DNA of 64,000 bases from UBA4416 sp963422675 (lineage in GTDB: Bacteria > Bacteroidota > Bacteroidia > B-17B0 > Aurantibacillaceae). Shown here one piece after another: positions 53,393 through 62,915 of this stretch. Made by a program: the position numbers and the translations under genes. Numbering within the stretch: position 1 is the stretch's first letter; each line of letters opens with the position of its first letter. The notes below the pieces were generated by a model. The model was not told the origin of the DNA. It made no database searches and saw nothing but the letters and a program-made list of their open reading frames with translations. Location of the stretch: positions 246,893 to 310,892 of the forward strand of contig CAXVYS010000013.1 in the NCBI GenBank assembly GCA_963422675.2, read 5' to 3'.

Positions 53393-55522
53393 ATGAAAAA
53401 ACGTACTATAGGATTATTTACCTTATCCGCCATCAGTCTCGCTTCTATTGCTCAAACAACTGACCCGGTAATAATGACGGTAAACGGAAAACCAGTTTAT
53501 AAAAGTGAATTTGAAAACGTTTACAAAAAAAACAGTGGTAAAGAAATTAATAAAGAGCAAAAATCAGTAAAAGAGTATGTTGATTTGTTTTCAACCTTTA
53601 AAATGAAGGTATTTGAAGCAGAAGCAAATGGATTAGATACAAACACCTCATTTAAAACAGAATTAGCAGGGTACCGTAAGCAATTAGCATCGCCTTATTT
53701 AACGGATAAAAACGTGAACGACGCGTTGTTACATGAAGCTTACGAACGTATGAAAACAGAAGTGAGAGCTTCTCATATTTTAGTACGTTTAGCAGAAGAT
53801 GCTTTGCCGAAAGATACGATTGAAGCTTATACCCGTATCATGATTATTCGTGATGCTACCTTGGGTAAAACTCCAAACAGCTCTAAAATTGCAGAATACG
53901 AAGCTATATTGAAAAAAAGCTCTATGGGCTTAACCAAAAATTCTTCTAAACAGGATAGCGCTAACTACAAATTGAGATTAGAGTCTATTAAAAACTTATC
54001 GGCTTCTGCAAATACAACAGGGGATAAATTTGATGCTATTGCTAAAAAAACGTCAGAAGACCCGTCAGCTCTTGAAAATGGAGGTGATTTAGGTTATTTT
54101 ACAGCGTTACAAATGGTATATCCTTTCGAAAATGCTGCTTTTAAAACCAATGTTGGCGATGAGAGCATGCCATTAAGAACCCGTTTTGGTTACCATGTTT
54201 TAAAGGTTGTAGATAAAAGACCTAGCCAGGGAGAGATTTTAACTGCACACATTATGGTTAAATTCCCTAAGGATATGGGCGAAAAAGAAAAAGCCAATCT
54301 TAAAATTAAAATTGATGAGATTTACGCTAAATTAAAAGCAGGTGCTAAGTTCGAAGATATTGCACGCCAGTTTTCGGATGATAAACCTAGCGCAGAAAAA
54401 GGTGGACAATTACAGTGGTTTGGAAGTAGCCGTATGCCTATTGAATTTGAAAAAGCAGCATTTGCTTTAAAAAATAATGGCGATTACAGTGAACCTTTTG
54501 AAACAAAATATGGCTGGCACATTGTAAAACGTATCGACAAAAAAGGATTGGCTTCTTTTGATGAAATGAAAGGCGATTTGAAACAACGTATTAATAAAGA
54601 TTCCAGAACTCAGGCAGGACAAGCTTCTTTGATTGAAAATCTTAAGAAACAATACAACTTTACAGAGAATACGGCCAATAAAAAAGAATTTTTGAAAGTA
54701 TTAGACAGTACCGTATACCAAGGGAAATGGGAAGCAAAAAAAGCAGATAAACTTGGTAAAAAAGATCTTTTCAGATTGTTTTTTGAAGATAAAAAAGCAA
54801 ATTACAGCAGAGAAGAAGTTCATGGCTTATCCAGCCTTGCCCGTTACATTGAATCTCATCAAACAGCAAGATCTCCAATGGATAACAATATGTTTTTACA
54901 ACAATCTTATAAAAACATGGTAGATGAAACCGTTATCTCTTTCGAAGATGCTTTACTTGAATCAAAATATCCCGAATTTAAAAGCTTATTAAAAGAATAC
55001 AGAGATGGTATTTTGTTATTTGACTTAACAGACCAAAAAGTATGGAGTAAAGCCGTAAAAGACACGGCCGGTTTAAGAGAGTTTTATTCAAAAAATAAAA
55101 ACAATTATTTATGGGATGAGCGTGCAGAGGTTACAATGTACAATTGTGCTGACGAAAAAGTAGCTAAAGAAGTACGTGCTTTATTGAAGAAAAAGAAATC
55201 TGAAAAAGAAATCGTGGAAGCTATCAATAAAACATCTCAGTTAAATATTTCTTCCGAAAGCATTACTTACTTAAAAGGTGAAAACAAAGATGTGGATGCT
55301 AACTGGAAAGAAGGTGTAGTTGCTGAAAACATTAAAAAAGACAATAAAGTGTTGGTGTTAGTTGTAAATAAACTATTAGCTAAAACACCTAAAACTATTC
55401 CGGAAGCAAAAGGAATGATTACCGCTGATTACCAGAATTACCTGGAAAAAGAATGGTTAGCATACCTTAAAAATAAATACACCGTTAAAATAAACGAAGA
55501 CGTTTTAAATACAGTAAAATAA
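53393..55522 (+). CDS. Two-domain parvulin-type peptidyl-prolyl isomerase
   Basis: A 709-residue periplasmic foldase with a signal peptide ending in SIAQ. Two PpiC-type domains are visible: EVRASHILVRL...GGDLGYFTALQMVYPFENAAF and EILTAHIMVKFPK...GGQLQWFGSSRMPIEFEKAAF, each with the parvulin pattern. N- and C-terminal parts are chaperone-like. It likely aids folding of outer-membrane or T9SS proteins. A terminator follows at 55535, separating it from the next two genes. Confidence 0.88.
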   Translation: MKKRTIGLFTLSAISLASIAQTTDPVIMTVNGKPVYKSEFENVYKKNSGKEINKEQKSVKEYVDLFSTFKMKVFEAEANGLDTNTSFKTELAGYRKQLASPYLTDKNVNDALLHEAYERMKTEVRASHILVRLAEDALPKDTIEAYTRIMIIRDATLGKTPNSSKIAEYEAILKKSSMGLTKNSSKQDSANYKLRLESIKNLSASANTTGDKFDAIAKKTSEDPSALENGGDLGYFTALQMVYPFENAAFKTNVGDESMPLRTRFGYHVLKVVDKRPSQGEILTAHIMVKFPKDMGEKEKANLKIKIDEIYAKLKAGAKFEDIARQFSDDKPSAEKGGQLQWFGSSRMPIEFEKAAFALKNNGDYSEPFETKYGWHIVKRIDKKGLASFDEMKGDLKQRINKDSRTQAGQASLIENLKKQYNFTENTANKKEFLKVLDSTVYQGKWEAKKADKLGKKDLFRLFFEDKKANYSREEVHGLSSLARYIESHQTARSPMDNNMFLQQSYKNMVDETVISFEDALLESKYPEFKSLLKEYRDGILLFDLTDQKVWSKAVKDTAGLREFYSKNKNNYLWDERAEVTMYNCADEKVAKEVRALLKKKKSEKEIVEAINKTSQLNISSESITYLKGENKDVDANWKEGVVAENIKKDNKVLVLVVNKLLAKTPKTIPEAKGMITADYQNYLEKEWLAYLKNKYTVKINEDVLNTVK

Positions 55523-55534
55523 TTCGTAATCACT

Positions 55535-55570
55535 AAAGAGGCTGTAATCCAACAATTACAGCCTCTTTTC
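55535..55570 (+). terminator. Rho-independent terminator after the two-domain PPIase
   Basis: A perfect 14-base stem AAAGAGGCTGTAAT/ATTACAGCCTCTTT with a six-base loop and a T run. Confidence 0.88.
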
Positions 55571-55586
55571 TTTATAAAGTAAAAAA

Positions 55587-56459
55587 TTGCAAACTCATAT
55601 CCATATCAAGTCTTACTTTATCAGCCTGCTGTTATTTCTTTTTGTTGCCTGTAATACCAAACCCGAACATCCTATTGTTGAAACCGGAAAAGCAGTTGCA
55701 AAAGTGAATACTGCCATTTTAGGGGATAAAGAATTGAACAACCTTGTACCAGTTGGGTTATCTAAAGCTGATAGTATAGCCTTTTTACAAACCTATATTA
55801 GTAAATGGGCTTATAACGAAGTATTTTACCAACAAGCCTTAAATTATTTATCGGATGAAGAACAGGATATCACCAAAGAAACAGAGGATTTTAAGAAAGA
55901 ACTCATTAGCTATCGGTTTCAGGTAAAATTAATTAATGATAAATTAGATACCTCTGTTTCCAACCAGGAAATTGAAAGTTATTACAATGCCAATTCGGAG
56001 AATTTTTTATTGAAGAATAACATCGTAAAAGTCCTCTATATTAAAACCCCTATCTCTATTCCCAATTTTGATAAATTTAAAAAACTGTGTTATTCTACCA
56101 ATCCTAAGGATGAAGAGCAACTAAAGACTCTATGTGTGCAATACGCCAATAATTACTACATGAATGATAATACCTGGCTTTTATTTGATGATTTGAAAAA
56201 AGAGATGAACCAGTTAAACGAAGTACCTGAGTATACTTTGCAAAAAGGGAAACTATTTGAGTTTACAGATGTTACCAGCTTTTATTTTCTGAAGATATTG
56301 GATGTTAAATCTAAAAACACCTTATCCCCCTTAAATTTTGAAAGGAATAACATTAAAAATATGCTCCTGAATCAAAGAAAACAACAATTAATTGACGGGA
56401 TCAAGAAAGATTTTTTTGATAAAGCAAAAACTAATAAAGAATTAGAGATTTATAATTAA
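55587..56459 (+). CDS. SurA-like lipoprotein without a parvulin domain
   Basis: A 290-residue lipoprotein (LFLFVAC, Cys about 22) that resembles the helical N-terminal part of SurA/PpiC chaperones (SKADSIAFLQTYISKWAYNEVF, FKKELISYRFQVKLIND). No complete parvulin catalytic domain is seen. It starts with TTG 55587; an ATG would lie inside the mature part. It lies between two true parvulin genes and is separated from the first by a terminator, so it probably belongs with the downstream gene. Confidence 0.75.
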   Translation: MQTHIHIKSYFISLLLFLFVACNTKPEHPIVETGKAVAKVNTAILGDKELNNLVPVGLSKADSIAFLQTYISKWAYNEVFYQQALNYLSDEEQDITKETEDFKKELISYRFQVKLINDKLDTSVSNQEIESYYNANSENFLLKNNIVKVLYIKTPISIPNFDKFKKLCYSTNPKDEEQLKTLCVQYANNYYMNDNTWLLFDDLKKEMNQLNEVPEYTLQKGKLFEFTDVTSFYFLKILDVKSKNTLSPLNFERNNIKNMLLNQRKQQLIDGIKKDFFDKAKTNKELEIYN

Positions 56460-56548
56460 CTTAGTGTGTTCCAAGGAAATTTGCCTTACTCACCGGTAAC
56501 AGTGAAAAACAGGGGAACACCATGATATAAAAAACAACAGTACTACGC

Positions 56549-57895
56549 ATGAAATTTAAACTCATCATCCTATTTATAGCTTTAGCATTTATAACTAAGG
56601 CACAACCTCAAATTTTAGATAAGGTCATTGCCGTTATTGGAAAAAATCCTTTATTGCTTTCTGAAGTAGAAACTAACCTGTTACAACAAAAAGAAAAAGG
56701 GGCCGTAACAGCAAACGATCGTTGTAAAGTATTTGAAGATCTGCTGTTTCAAAAATTGCTATTGGCTCAGGCAGATAGAGATAGTATTGTTGTAGCGGAT
56801 ACCGAACTGGACGGGGAATTAAATAAACGAATTAACTACTACGTAAATATGCTTGGTAGCGAAGAAAAGTTTGAAGCTTTTTACGGCAAACGGATCAGCG
56901 TATTTAAAGATGAGTTAAGAGATGATGTCAAAAATCAATTACTGGCTCAAAAAATGCAGCAAAAAGTAACGGGTGATGTGAAGCTGACACCAAGCGAAGT
57001 AAGAACCTATTTCAGTACCTTAAACACAGATAGCTTTCCCCTGATTAATTCTGAATTAGAGATAGGACATTTGGTAAAAAAACCACCTGTCTCCGACGAG
57101 GCAAAAAAAGAAGTACGCGAGCAACTGGAAAAATACAGGCAACGTGTTTTAAATGGAGAAAGTATGAGTGTTATTGCAGCTCTGTACAGTGAAGATCCTG
57201 GCTCTGCAAAAAACGGGGGAAGGTATGAAACCGTTATGCGTGGCGTAATGGTTCCTGAATTTGAAGCAGTTGCTTTCCGTTTAAAACCGGGAGAAGTATC
57301 TGAAATTTTTCAAACATCCTTTGGATTACATTTCATTCAGTTAATTTCACGTAAGGGTGAATCACTTGATCTGCGCCATATTTTAATGTCTCCAAAAATT
57401 TCACAGGCCGATGTATTTAATGAAAAACAACAACTAGACAGTATCCGGAATTTAATTATAGAAGGTAAAATAACTTTCCCGGAAGCAGCCACAAAATTCA
57501 GCGATGATGCTGATACCAAACAAAACGGAGGAACAATGGTAAACCCGGCAACAGCCAGTACCAAATGGCAATTGGAAGACCTTGGACAAATGGATCAGAA
57601 CCTGGTATTTATGTTTGAAAATCAAATGAAAGTAGGTGATATTAGCCCTGTAATTCAATACGTTGGTAGTGATGCTAAACAAGCCTGGAGAATTTTGTAT
57701 TTAAAAGCGCGGACAGAACCACATAAAATAAATTTTAAGGATGATTATACGAAGTTGTTAAATATGGCAACTTACGACAGACAAAAAAAATCCATTACTG
57801 CCTGGATCGCTAAAAGATCTAAAACGACTTATATTAAAATTGATGATGAATTTAATAGCTGTAAATTAGAATACAACTGGACAATTAATCCTTAA
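56549..57895 (+). CDS. SurA-like peptidyl-prolyl isomerase
   Basis: A 448-residue periplasmic chaperone with a signal peptide ending in KAQ. An N-terminal SurA-like helical domain (DKVIAVIGKNPLLLSEVE) precedes two parvulin domains, ELEIGHLVKKP...GGRYETVMRGVMVPEFEAVAF and LRHILMSPK...FSDDADTKQNGGTMVNP. This is the SurA layout for outer-membrane protein biogenesis. It is the third gene of a conserved-looking PPIase set and precedes a MoxR ATPase by 48 bases. Confidence 0.88.
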   Translation: MKFKLIILFIALAFITKAQPQILDKVIAVIGKNPLLLSEVETNLLQQKEKGAVTANDRCKVFEDLLFQKLLLAQADRDSIVVADTELDGELNKRINYYVNMLGSEEKFEAFYGKRISVFKDELRDDVKNQLLAQKMQQKVTGDVKLTPSEVRTYFSTLNTDSFPLINSELEIGHLVKKPPVSDEAKKEVREQLEKYRQRVLNGESMSVIAALYSEDPGSAKNGGRYETVMRGVMVPEFEAVAFRLKPGEVSEIFQTSFGLHFIQLISRKGESLDLRHILMSPKISQADVFNEKQQLDSIRNLIIEGKITFPEAATKFSDDADTKQNGGTMVNPATASTKWQLEDLGQMDQNLVFMFENQMKVGDISPVIQYVGSDAKQAWRILYLKARTEPHKINFKDDYTKLLNMATYDRQKKSITAWIAKRSKTTYIKIDDEFNSCKLEYNWTINP

Positions 57896-57943
57896 ATCAA
57901 CACAAATTAATTCCTTAATTCACAAAATCACCCATTACTCTTT

Positions 57944-58906
57944 ATGAATTATAAAAATGATGTAGAAGCCATTGATGCCTTTGTTGTTAAATACAAAGAA
58001 CTGAATGCAGAAATAGGTAAAGTAATAGTTGGACAACATGATACGATACAAAATGTGTTGATCTCTATTTTCTGTAAAGGCCATTGTTTATTGGTTGGTG
58101 TACCGGGTCTTGCAAAAACCTTATTGGTAAATACGATTTCAGATGTGCTGGGTTTATCGTTTAATCGTATACAGTTTACTCCCGATTTAATGCCAAGTGA
58201 TATTGTAGGATCGGAAATACTGGATGAGCACCGTAATTTTAAATTTATTAAAGGTCCTTTATTTGCCAATATTGTATTAGCGGATGAGATCAACAGAACA
58301 CCTCCTAAAACACAAGCTGCTTTATTGGAAGCCATGCAGGAACGAACCGTGACGGCAGCAGGTAAAAAATATGAATTAGGGAATCCTTTCTTTGTACTGG
58401 CTACTCAAAACCCTATTGAACAGGAAGGCACTTACCCCCTACCCGAGGCACAATTAGACCGTTTTATGTTTAATGTATGGTTGGATTATCCAAGCTTTGC
58501 TGAAGAATTAAACGTTGTAAAAAACACTACCACTGATAGAAAAGTAGAATTGTCAAAAATTCTTACCGGTGAAGAAATTATTTATTTCCAAAACCTGATC
58601 CGAAAAATTCCGGTAGCAGATAATGTGTTAGAATATGCCGTTAAGTTGGTAAATAAAACCCGTTTAAATTCTGAATTCAGCGCTGATATTACCAAAAAAT
58701 ATTTAGCATGGGGTGCAGGCCCGCGTGCATCGCAGTATTTGGTACTTGGTGCAAAATGCCACGCTGCTATTAACGGTAAATACAGTCCTGATATCGAAGA
58801 TGTAAAAGCAATTGCCAATTCCATTTTAAGGCACCGGATCATTCGTAATTACAAGGCAGAAGCTGATGGAATGAGCATCGAATCCATTATTGATCAATTG
58901 AAGTAA
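57944..58906 (+). CDS. MoxR-family AAA+ ATPase
   Basis: A 320-residue AAA+ chaperone. Walker A VGVPGLAKTLL (K58), Walker B LADEINRT (D113-E114), NPIEQEGTYPLPEAQLDRF and WGAGPRASQYLVLGAK are all present and typical of MoxR/RavA-like ATPases. It probably assists insertion of metals or assembly of a partner complex. No VWA-protein gene is adjacent in this window. All ATPase motifs are intact. Confidence 0.9.
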   Translation: MNYKNDVEAIDAFVVKYKELNAEIGKVIVGQHDTIQNVLISIFCKGHCLLVGVPGLAKTLLVNTISDVLGLSFNRIQFTPDLMPSDIVGSEILDEHRNFKFIKGPLFANIVLADEINRTPPKTQAALLEAMQERTVTAAGKKYELGNPFFVLATQNPIEQEGTYPLPEAQLDRFMFNVWLDYPSFAEELNVVKNTTTDRKVELSKILTGEEIIYFQNLIRKIPVADNVLEYAVKLVNKTRLNSEFSADITKKYLAWGAGPRASQYLVLGAKCHAAINGKYSPDIEDVKAIANSILRHRIIRNYKAEADGMSIESIIDQLK

Positions 58907-59005
58907 GGAACTAAATTGATAATTTGATTGAAAAGATATGCAACCATTACGAATATTAACTTTACAACTTTCTAAATCTTAAAACTTTCAAAACGTTCTA
59001 AATAT

Positions 59006-59956
59006 ATGAGTAAACTAATTTTAGCCAATGATGGCATTGACGCAGTAGGAAAAAGTCTTTTAGAAAAAGCAGGATTTACAGTCATTACCGAAAAAGTAGC
59101 GCAGGAAAATTTAGCCAAAGAAATTAATGATAAAGGCTATGTTGCCTTAACCGTACGTAGTGCCACTAAAGTAAGAAAAGAAGTGATTGATGCCTGTCCC
59201 GGATTAAAAGTAATTGGCCGTGGCGGTGTTGGCATGGATAACATTGATGTGGACTATGCCCGCTCAAAAGGCTTACAGGTAATTAATACACCGGCAGCTT
59301 CCAGTAATTCGGTGGCTGAATTAGTATTTGCCCATTTATTTAATGCCGTTCGTTTTGTATACGACAGTAACCGGAATATGCCAAATCAGGGTGCTACAAA
59401 ATTTGATGAGTTAAAGAAAAACTATTCTAAAGGGGTTGAGTTAAGAGATAAAACCATTGGTATCATTGGCTTTGGTCGTATTGGCCAATACACCGCTAAA
59501 ATTGCGTTGGGTTGCGGAATGAAAGTTTTAGCGTTTGATCCTTTTGTAAAAGAAGTAGATCTGCATTTGGATATTTATGGAACAAAGGGTGTGGATGTAA
59601 AAATAAATACCGTAACGATGGATGAATTAATTTCTCAATCCGATGTTATTTCTATGCATGTACCGGGAGGAAAAATGATTACTGAAAAAGAAATCAACCA
59701 AATGAAACAAGGTGTTATTTTAATTAATGCTTCCCGTGGTGGTGTTATTGATGAAACAGATTTGATTAATGGCTTAAACTCCGGAAAAATTGCGCATGTT
59801 GGTTTAGATGTGTTTGAAAACGAACCAACTCCAAACGAAGCCCTTTTAAAACATCCTAAAATTTCCTTAACGCCACATATTGGGGCTGCTACAAACGAAG
59901 CACAGGAACGTATTGGTGTAGAACTGGCAGAAAAACTGATCGACGCTTTAAAATAA
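59006..59956 (+). CDS. D-3-phosphoglycerate dehydrogenase-like 2-hydroxyacid dehydrogenase
   Basis: A 316-residue NAD-dependent enzyme. The dinucleotide loop is GIIGFGRIGQYTA, with catalytic-type residues in SRGGVIDETDLI, FENEPTPNEAL and PHIGAATNEAQERIG. The length lacks the C-terminal ACT domain of long SerA, so it is the short form. It would make the first step from 3-phosphoglycerate to serine, although other 2-hydroxyacids are possible. A terminator follows at 59978. Confidence 0.86.
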   Translation: MSKLILANDGIDAVGKSLLEKAGFTVITEKVAQENLAKEINDKGYVALTVRSATKVRKEVIDACPGLKVIGRGGVGMDNIDVDYARSKGLQVINTPAASSNSVAELVFAHLFNAVRFVYDSNRNMPNQGATKFDELKKNYSKGVELRDKTIGIIGFGRIGQYTAKIALGCGMKVLAFDPFVKEVDLHLDIYGTKGVDVKINTVTMDELISQSDVISMHVPGGKMITEKEINQMKQGVILINASRGGVIDETDLINGLNSGKIAHVGLDVFENEPTPNEALLKHPKISLTPHIGAATNEAQERIGVELAEKLIDALK

Positions 59957-59977
59957 TATATTAAAAAAATGCCATAC

Positions 59978-60013
59978 AAACACCTGCCGGATTTAAACCT
60001 GACAGGTGTTTTT
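59978..60013 (+). terminator. Rho-independent terminator after the dehydrogenase
   Basis: AAACACCTG (59978-59986) and CAGGTGTTT (60003-60011) form a nine-base stem with a 16-base loop and a T run. Confidence 0.8.
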
Positions 60014-60070
60014 ATTTCCTGAAATTCTTAAAAAATTTGTATTTTTAAACAAACTCTGTTATTTAATACC

Positions 60071-60481
60071 ATGCGGTTACTTTGTACTTTAAGTGTGATA
60101 ATGCAGTTAGCTTTGAGCATTTGCGCGCAATCAAAAATTAAAGTTAAGGGAGAAGATAACCGTTTCATAGTCTTTAAAATGGGGCCAAAAAATGACACGA
60201 TCCTTAAAAACAAAACAGACCTGTTTTATATTAAACTTCCCGACAGTTTAAAAAAATCATTACTCATTTATACAGAAAACGGTCGGTTATTAAGCACCGG
60301 TAATGATACAATATACAGGATGTTACCTATTAAAGGAATGGCTTACTCCCACTCCTTTTCCGATACACTATATGAAGTGCTCTTAGAAGGCACCTGTATA
60401 GCCTCTTCTACTATTACCATGGAAGTACGCAATACCCACTCTAAGAAAGCAATCTTATCCAATAAATTTATTATTAAATAA
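60071..60481 (+). CDS. Small secreted protein of unknown function
   Basis: A 136-residue protein with a signal-like N-terminus (MRLLCTLSVIMQLALSICAQ) and a beta-rich remainder, ending NTHSKKAILSNKFIIK. I do not recognise the family. It lies between a terminator and the peptide transporter gene, 26 bases upstream of the latter, so it may be co-transcribed. Confidence 0.55.
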   Translation: MRLLCTLSVIMQLALSICAQSKIKVKGEDNRFIVFKMGPKNDTILKNKTDLFYIKLPDSLKKSLLIYTENGRLLSTGNDTIYRMLPIKGMAYSHSFSDTLYEVLLEGTCIASSTITMEVRNTHSKKAILSNKFIIK

Positions 60482-60507
60482 ATTCACCATACTTATAAAA
60501 AACAATT

Positions 60508-62148
60508 ATGTCTTCAACCTTTAAACATCCGAAAGGATTATTTTTTTTAGCTTTTACTGAATTCTGGGAACGCTTTGGTTATTACCTGATGATTGGGATT
60601 TTCTTTTTGTATATGACAACAGATATAGAAAAAGGTGGTTTTGGATGGGAAAATGCAAAAGCTTCTGATGTTTTTGGGACTTTTATTGCCTGTGTGTATT
60701 TAACACCCTTTATCGGCGGCCTATTAGCCGATATGAAGCTCGGGTACAGGTTTGCGATAACACTGGGCGGAATACTGATGGGGTTAGGATATTGCCTGCT
60801 TTCCGTAAGGGAAGAATGGGCTTTCTACACGTCACTTTGTATTATGATTGTTGGTAACGGTTTCTTTAAACCAAACATCTCTACACTTTTAGGAAACTTA
60901 TATAATGATCCAAAATACAAAGAGAACAAGGATACCGGCTATAACTTATTTTATATGAGTATTAATATCGGTGCCTTTCTTTGCAACTTTATTGCAGCTT
61001 TTATGCGCATTAAATATGGCTGGAACTGGGCATTTGTAACAGCAGGTATTGGGATGTTTATAGGAGTTATTACCTTTTGGGTTGGGATGAAACACTACAA
61101 ACATGTGGACGTAAGAAAAGTACCCACCCCTGAGGATAAGCCAATGATTATGCGGTTTTTGGTTGTACTGGCCATCGCGGTGGGTTTCGGTGCCATAGGT
61201 TGGTTTATACCAGATACCATTTTTGGAAGCGATAGTACAGATGCGTTTTTATGCGCCTGTATTCCTGTTGTTTATTTTTATTATACCGTTTATAAAAGTT
61301 GTACTACTGAAGAAAAAAAACCGATGGGAACCATGTTTACCATATTTGGAATCGTAATCATTTTCTGGGCCATTTTTAAATTAAATGGTACAGCCTTAAC
61401 AACTTATGCAAATTCATATACCGATAGAGAAATGCCTACAGCACTTGTTCCAGGTGCTAAATATTTATACCAGTGCGACAATTCCGTGGTTGCTAAAAAC
61501 GACTCTGTATACTTATTAGATGAACAATTCCGAAGAATTAAAAATGCCGATGGAGTTGCTATAAAAACGGTTGCCTACCCTTCTTACTTCAAAAATTTAG
61601 CTCCTTCAAAATATCCGGAAGAAGGAAAAGAATTAAATTTAATTCCAACTGAATTATTTCAATCCATTAACCCCTTCTTTGTTATTTTCTTAACTCCATT
61701 GGTTGTGTTGTTTTTTGGATTACTCCGGAAAAGAAAAAAAGAACCGACAACAGCTACCAAAATTGCTTATGGCCTGCTCGTTAGTGCCCTCTCAACATTA
61801 ATAATGGTAGCAGCCATTCATTATACCGATAACGGAGCTCACAAAGCAAGTGCCTGGTGGCTTATAGGAAGCTACGGAGTTATAACCATTGGTGAATTAT
61901 GCCTGAGCCCTATGGGATTATCCATGGTTTCTAAATTAGCACCACTTCGGTTTACAGCATTAATGATGGGCGGCTGGAGCCTGGCAACCTCTATAGGAAA
62001 TAAAATGAGTGGTGTATTAGCTAAAAACTGGGATAAGTTCGACCATAAAGCTAATTTTTTCTGGGTAAATTTTATTCTTTTGCTCATCGCATTTTTAGTA
62101 ATGATGCTTTTATTAAAACGGTTGAATAAAGCATTCAAAGAAGCTTAA
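60508..62148 (+). CDS. POT/PTR family proton-dependent peptide transporter
   Basis: A 546-residue inner-membrane transporter of the MFS POT family with about 13-14 hydrophobic helices. The proton-coupling motif ExxERFxYY is present as EFWERFGYY near the N-terminus, and FFKPNISTLLGNLYNDPKYKENKDTGYNLFYMSINIGAF is the POT signature region. A roughly 100-residue hydrophilic insert (including PSYFKNLAPSKYPEEGKE) interrupts the second half. It imports di- or tripeptides. A bidirectional terminator follows. Confidence 0.9.
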   Translation: MSSTFKHPKGLFFLAFTEFWERFGYYLMIGIFFLYMTTDIEKGGFGWENAKASDVFGTFIACVYLTPFIGGLLADMKLGYRFAITLGGILMGLGYCLLSVREEWAFYTSLCIMIVGNGFFKPNISTLLGNLYNDPKYKENKDTGYNLFYMSINIGAFLCNFIAAFMRIKYGWNWAFVTAGIGMFIGVITFWVGMKHYKHVDVRKVPTPEDKPMIMRFLVVLAIAVGFGAIGWFIPDTIFGSDSTDAFLCACIPVVYFYYTVYKSCTTEEKKPMGTMFTIFGIVIIFWAIFKLNGTALTTYANSYTDREMPTALVPGAKYLYQCDNSVVAKNDSVYLLDEQFRRIKNADGVAIKTVAYPSYFKNLAPSKYPEEGKELNLIPTELFQSINPFFVIFLTPLVVLFFGLLRKRKKEPTTATKIAYGLLVSALSTLIMVAAIHYTDNGAHKASAWWLIGSYGVITIGELCLSPMGLSMVSKLAPLRFTALMMGGWSLATSIGNKMSGVLAKNWDKFDHKANFFWVNFILLLIAFLVMMLLLKRLNKAFKEA

Positions 62149-62167
62149 GAAAAAACCTTCCAATAAA

Positions 62168-62200
62168 AAAAGCCATTCGTGTATATAACGAATGGCTTTT
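62168..62200. terminator. Bidirectional terminator between the transporter and ppa
   Basis: AAAAGCCATTCGT and its complement ACGAATGGCTTTT form a 13-base stem with loop GTATATA, A-rich on one side and T-rich on the other. The upper stem CCATTCGT/ACGAATGG is identical to the terminator at 8363. Confidence 0.88.
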
Positions 62201-62217
62201 CTGTTTAGTCTTAGGTT

Positions 62218-62853
62218 TTACATTCCCAAATCCATAAATGATTTAAATGTTTTATTATAATCTTTAATGCTTCTCCGGATCACTTCGTGAGCTACTTCTC
62301 TACCATAAGTTTCAGTAATTTCTACAATCGCTTTACTTTCTCCCGGAATATTTTTATAGGTTAAAAAATAATGGCGTAAACGGTTAATGATTTGTTCGGG
62401 AGCATCTAAAATATCTTTCCACTGGCTGTAAATTTCATCCTTTGCCATTACAGCAATGATCTTATCATCCGCTTCATTCTTATCAATCATCCTGAAACCA
62501 CCAATAGGAATGGCTTCTACCAGTATATCACCACTGGTAATGTTACGTTCAGATAATACACAGATATCCAAAGGATCTTTATCTCCCACTATTGTGGTAC
62601 GGTTTGTTTTTTCATTTGCAAGTTCCGCAACAGATTCTCCGCAATAGGTTTGAGGAATAAAGCCATATAATGCAGGACAAATATTTGAAAATTTTTGGGG
62701 CCGGTCTACTTTACGGTAACCTGATGTTTTATCGATTTCATATTTTATCTGATCGGCCGGAACCATTTCAATAAACGAGGTGATAATTTCGGGGGCATTC
62801 TCTCCACAGGAGATGCCATGCCATGGGTGTGCTTTATGCAATTGTACTTTCAT
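62218..62853 (-). CDS. ppa: Inorganic pyrophosphatase
   Basis: A 211-residue family-I soluble pyrophosphatase hydrolysing PPi. The DPLDICVL core (metal-binding aspartates) and KYEIDKTSGYRKVDRP are present, with later EVAHEVIRRS. I use ATG 62853, which gives MKVQLHKAHPWHG; an in-frame GTG 42 bases upstream (62895) would add 14 residues but starts inside a dyad. It is convergent with the transporter. Confidence 0.9.
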   Translation of the reverse strand: MKVQLHKAHPWHGISCGENAPEIITSFIEMVPADQIKYEIDKTSGYRKVDRPQKFSNICPALYGFIPQTYCGESVAELANEKTNRTTIVGDKDPLDICVLSERNITSGDILVEAIPIGGFRMIDKNEADDKIIAVMAKDEIYSQWKDILDAPEQIINRLRHYFLTYKNIPGESKAIVEITETYGREVAHEVIRRSIKDYNKTFKSFMDLGM

Positions 62854-62876
62854 GTGTGTGTATCGTGTTTTAATTA

Positions 62877-62898
62877 CCGGTTCTTTAAAGAACACCGG
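62877..62898. repeat. Dyad in the ppa leader
   Basis: GTTCTTTAAAGAAC (62880-62893) is a perfect 14-base palindrome, flanked by CCGG at 62877-62880 and at 62895-62898, the latter offset by two bases. It lies between the NTR-like gene and ppa and has no T run, so it may be an operator or a leader structure. Confidence 0.35.
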
Positions 62899-62915
62899 CG
62901 AATAGTTGATGGATT

